Positions 60,551 through 64,000 of a stretch of DNA of 64,000 nt are shown piece after piece (position 1 is the stretch's first letter; each line of letters opens with the position of its first letter). The DNA comes from Panagrolaimus kolymaensis (taxonomy: Eukaryota; Nematoda; Chromadorea; Rhabditida; Panagrolaimidae). A program made the translations under genes and the position numbers. The notes below the pieces were generated by a model. It was not told where the DNA came from. It did no database searches and worked only from the letters and a program-made list of their open reading frames with translations. The stretch lies in the NCBI GenBank assembly GCA_028622995.1, contig JAJQJQ010000008.1, positions 6,324,001-6,388,000 on the forward strand, given 5' to 3'.

Positions 60551-61610
60551 GAGAGACTCTGCGAGAAAATTTAAAGATTTCAGAGTAAAGCGGTCCATTT
60601 TTTTTGAGTTTTTTTATTTTTTGTTATGAATCGGTTCAAAATGATGAGAAAAAATTATTGGCGTCAAGCTTTTTCTCAAAAAGTGAGCAGGATATGCTAA
60701 TTTTTTATATTGAAGTTGAAACCATACATTAACTTCAAAAATTCGGCTAAATTCACCCATGAAGTATAAAAATTTGATGTTTATCCAGTATTATGTATTA
60801 GATTGCGGACTAATTTATGGTGTATACCATATATTTAAGTATTCATTAAAAATGAGGAGAAATTTTCATATTTATACTTCAAATTGATGCCATTTTTCAA
60901 CCATGACCCCGGAAAATCTGAAAAAAAATCCATATAATCCCCAAAATCTCAGCTATCGATTGCAAAAAAAATTAAAAATAAGTCGAGTCTACTTAAGGAA
61001 ATCCATAGATAAACGTGTTCGCGACCACATTTTTAACGGGGAAAATGGTGTTTTTTACTTTCTCTCTTTGCTATTTTGGCGTTATGTTCGAATTGTTTTC
61101 AATGAAAGAAAAATTTAAAAAACTATTTTCCCCGTTAAAAATGTGGTCGCGAACACGTTTATCTATGGATTTCCTTAAGTAGACTCGACTTATTTTTAAT
61201 TTTTTTTGCAATCGATAGCTGAGATTTTGGGGATTATATGGATTTTTTTTCAGATTTTCCGGGGTCATGGTTGAAAAATGGCATCAATTTGAAGTATAAA
61301 TATGAAAATTTCTCCTCATTTTTAATGAATACTTAAATATATGGTATACACCATAAATTAGTCCGCAATCTAATACATAATACTGGATAAACATCAAATT
61401 TTTATACTTCATGGGTGAATTTAGCCGAATTTTTGAAGTTAATGTATGGTTTCAACTTCAATATAAAAAATTAGCATATCCTGCTCACTTTTTGAGAAAA
61501 AGCTTGACGCCAATAATTTTTTCTCATCATTTTGAACCGATTCATAACAAAAAATAAAAAAACTCAAAAAAAATGGACCGCCCGATTTGAATCAGCTCGT
61601 AGAACCTCTC
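60551..61610. mobile_element. Palindromic foldback element flanked by TTAA
   Basis: About 1,060 bp. The inner arms 60590-61046 and 61125-61581 (457 bp each) are perfectly complementary as far as I can read: paired positions always sum to 62171, with no indel. They are separated by a 78-bp loop. Outside them, shorter diverged inverted ends (GAGAGACTCTGCGAG left; GAGAGGTTCTACGAG as complement on the right) are bounded by TTAA at 60547-60550 and 61611-61614, read as the target duplication. TTAA insertion is typical of piggyBac and Kolobok superfamilies and of palindromic TTAA MITEs in nematodes. No transposase: the 48-codon open frame in each arm is the same sequence read twice. A transcript through it would form a very long hairpin RNA. 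Confidence 0.85.
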
Positions 61611-61840
61611 TTAAGTGTTTAATCTTTTTGTTTCAGCTATCATAAAATTTGTTTTATTATCAAATTTTGGTTGAATTTCGTCATTTTGCTTCCCTTTTAT
61701 TACCTGGATTATGATCGCTTCAAAGCTGATTTTTGTTTAAAGCTTTTTTTAAATAACAAAAATTTTCAATGCTGCTTTTTGAAGCAAATTTTACTTGATC
61801 TTCTTTTTTTGAAAATAATCATCATTGACTCGATAGATCA

Positions 61841-64000
61841 ATGCAAGCGATGCTTCGGTTTTTGTTTTGGATATCAGGAATTTTTTGTGTTTTTGGTGGT
61901 GGAAATGGTGACGATCGATTAAGGCCAACGGAATCCTTAGAGGTTTGTGGCTTTAGCGGTGTTAAGGATTTAGCATTAAACTATTTTTTTGACAAAATTT
62001 TAGACTTATTATATGAAAGTTTATGGACAAAATCAAGCAATCCTTTCAAATATAAAACAACGAATTCAAAAGGTTTTAAAAAAATATTTTTGCTTTTAAC
62101 AAAAATGCTTGATTATTATTTACTAAACTTTTTAACCTGAGTTTACTAAAATCGTTCGTTCAGCTTTTAGCTTAACTGATATAATTTGTTGGAAAATTTT
62201 TAACTCCCGAAATTATAAAATGTTTAATTAATTTATCAAATTTTAGGAAAACCCTAATACTCATCTTCCAACTTCACCTCCATATCCTCATACAAACCCA
62301 AATGAAGATGATACTCATCGCCAATGCACTTCTGATAAAGACATAATTGAAAAATTACTTGAAAATTATAAAGCTTATCGAACTCCTAGTGAACTTGGAG
62401 TTCTAGTTTGGATTGAGGTTTCTTTTTTTATTTTAAAAAAGAGGATTCTAAAACAAATATTTTTAGGTATGGGTTCAAGAAGTAAATGCAATAAATGAAA
62501 TAACTTCTGATTTTGATATGGATATTTATGTTACTGAATTATGGGTTTGATTTTCTCTAAATAATAACATTCAGCTAACTTTCGTTAATTTAAGTTTGAT
62601 TCTGCATTGAAATATGAACACCTGAATCCTTGCAAAAATAATTTATCTCTTAATAATGAGGTTACTTTAGCATTTTTTTGACCACCATAAAATTAGATTT
62701 TCAGATATTAGAAAAAATTTGGAAACCAAATACGTGTTTTATTAACTCTAAAAGTGCCAATATTCATAAAAGTCCTTTCACAAATGTGTGAGTTTTTGAA
62801 TTTTAAATGGTAAAGAAAAAGATTGAATGAAAACATTTGTAGGTTTCTCATGATTTACAGCAATGGCACAGTGTGGATAAATTATCGAGTGCAAGTTCGA
62901 GGTCCATGTCAAATGGATTTTAGGTTAATTTCTTTCATTCAATAATAAATTCAAAGTAAAAAAATAAGTTTTTAGTACATTTCCAATTGATACGCATCAA
63001 TGCTATTTGACTCTTGAGGTAGCAATTCATATTCTCGAAGCCTCTTTAAAATATTTTATTTTCAGTCGTTTAATTACAACAATCAAGAAGTGGATATGCG
63101 ATGGCTTAAATCACCCACTCAGCCACCATTAACATTGCTAAAAGAATCCATTGAATTACCTGATTTTGTTTTAACAAATTACAGCACTTTTATGGCTCAT
63201 GTTGTTTATCCAGCTGGTAATCAAAGAATTTATTTAGAAAGTTTTATAGCGAGGAGAAAAACTTTTTAGGTATTTGGAATGAATTAACAATGACTTTTAC
63301 ATTTTCAAGGCGATATGGATGGTATATTTTGCAAGCTTATATTCCAACATATTCGGCCATTTTTATTAGGTAACATAAACCTTTCATTCCATGGTTAAAA
63401 ATTTATATATATTTTTTAGTTGGATAAGTTTTGTCATTCCCGAAAAAATGATTCCAGCAAGGACGATGCTTTGTGTTAATGCTTTATTAGCAGCAACATT
63501 TCAATTTGGAAATATTATGAGAAACTTGGTATTAATTTACATTTGCAAATTTGTAAAACGCTTATTTTTCAGCCCCGAGTTTCTTACGTCAAAGCTTTGG
63601 ATGTTTGGATGTTATCAATTTTAACATTTATTTTTGCAAGTTTATTAGAACTAGCTGTTGTTGGATCACTTGTTGCTAAACAAGATGTAAGAATTAATGA
63701 GTCTAGGAAATAAAAATTGATATGAATTTTAGAAACGAGCTGCAGCAGCTTCAGTTCAAGATATGCGACGTCCATCAACGATGTCGATGAACAACGTCCT
63801 TCCACCTTCAGCTTCGCCAAAGTTGTGTCGACACACAGGAAATCGTGAAACTTCTCCTCATTCTTGTCGACTTTATGGCAGCACTAACAGTGAGATAGCT
63901 TTAAATCTAAGTTTACAAAAATGAAAAATTTTTAAGTTTCAGATGATCCACGAACACGACGAAGAATGTTTTTTTCTCCAACAGAAGGATTTTTGCATTC
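61841..64000 (+). CDS. Cys-loop ligand-gated chloride-channel-type subunit (GABA/amine-gated LGC group), 3' end outside window
   Basis: Thirteen exons in frame so far: 61841-61942, 62247-62417, 62467-62544, 62595-62660, 62705-62787, 62843-62923, 62976-63018, 63066-63216, 63270-63369, 63420-63528, 63573-63686, 63733-63889, 63943 to the edge. A signal peptide ([19 protein letters not shown]) is followed by an extracellular domain with Cys-loop [17 protein letters not shown]1 is in [20 protein letters not shown] and TM2 is preceded by IPAR, the Pro-Ala-Arg motif linked to anion selectivity. [18 protein letters not shown] lies between TM2 and TM3, and the basic M3-M4 loop has begun. In nematodes this pattern fits the GGR/LGC group gated by GABA or amines. 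TM4 and the stop are missing because the window ends, not because the gene is broken. Confidence 0.88.

Noticed and set aside
60903..61268. Two open frames of about 70 codons, one per strand, beginning with the same 48 residues
   Set aside because: They are the same DNA read in each arm of the palindrome, so they are not two genes. Low complexity and no similarity to a transposase.

Overview
The window is nuclear DNA of an AT-rich nematode. The evidence is many short introns (often 43-60 nt) ending TTTTAG or TTTTCAG, two genes with a splice-acceptor-like TTTTCAG at or just before the ATG (expected for spliced-leader trans-splicing), and gene content matching nematode mec-17, osm-1, hrp-1, nlg-1 and sms genes plus nematode-expanded ligand-gated channels. 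The species cannot be named from sequence alone. I joined exons by hand; the summed exons keep an open frame in every gene model given.

Layout, left to right: a mitochondrial EF-hand carrier (SCaMC, +, 802-2983), followed 38 bp later by a 1.48 kb inverted-repeat transposon with TTA target duplications (3022-4498); a Pumilio-type PUF protein (+, 6166-8960); prostaglandin E synthase 2-like (+, 9649-10865); alpha-tubulin acetyltransferase mec-17 (+, 11643-12467), whose 3' UTR carries a 3.67 kb LTR retrotransposon on the minus strand with identical LTRs and only a gag-like ORF (12521-16186); a decayed gene-like stretch (16561-17087); IFT172/osm-1 (+, 17490-23673) with an X-box-like site 91 bp upstream; a 1,962-residue Lys/Glu/Pro/Ser repeat protein with calponin-like C-terminal repeats (+, 23870-30722); sphingomyelin synthase (+, 32131-33439); a 494-bp hAT-type MITE with 8-bp target duplications (34291-34784); hnRNP A1-type hrp-1 (-, 35107-36489); neuroligin (-, 37816-41581); an ionotropic-glutamate-receptor-like gene (-, 45269-46851); LSm3 (+, 47253-47618); dipeptidyl peptidase III (-, 48082-50641); a nicotinic-type Cys-loop subunit (+, 51800-54937); a 78-residue single-span membrane protein (-, 55360-55646); a long gene-free stretch; a near-perfect 1 kb foldback element flanked by TTAA (60551-61610); and a PAR-motif Cys-loop channel cut off by the right edge (+, 61841 to beyond 64000).

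These are independent eukaryotic genes, not an operon or cassette. A neuronal/ciliary bias is visible (mec-17, osm-1, neuroligin, three ion-channel-type receptors), but nothing shows a shared mechanism. The most unusual items are the gag-only LTR element whose ORF starts inside its LTR and reads across the primer-binding position, the foldback elements (one with tRNA-like B boxes in both arms), and the repeat protein with ten copies of an ELDTDF...KPKHDIKL motif.
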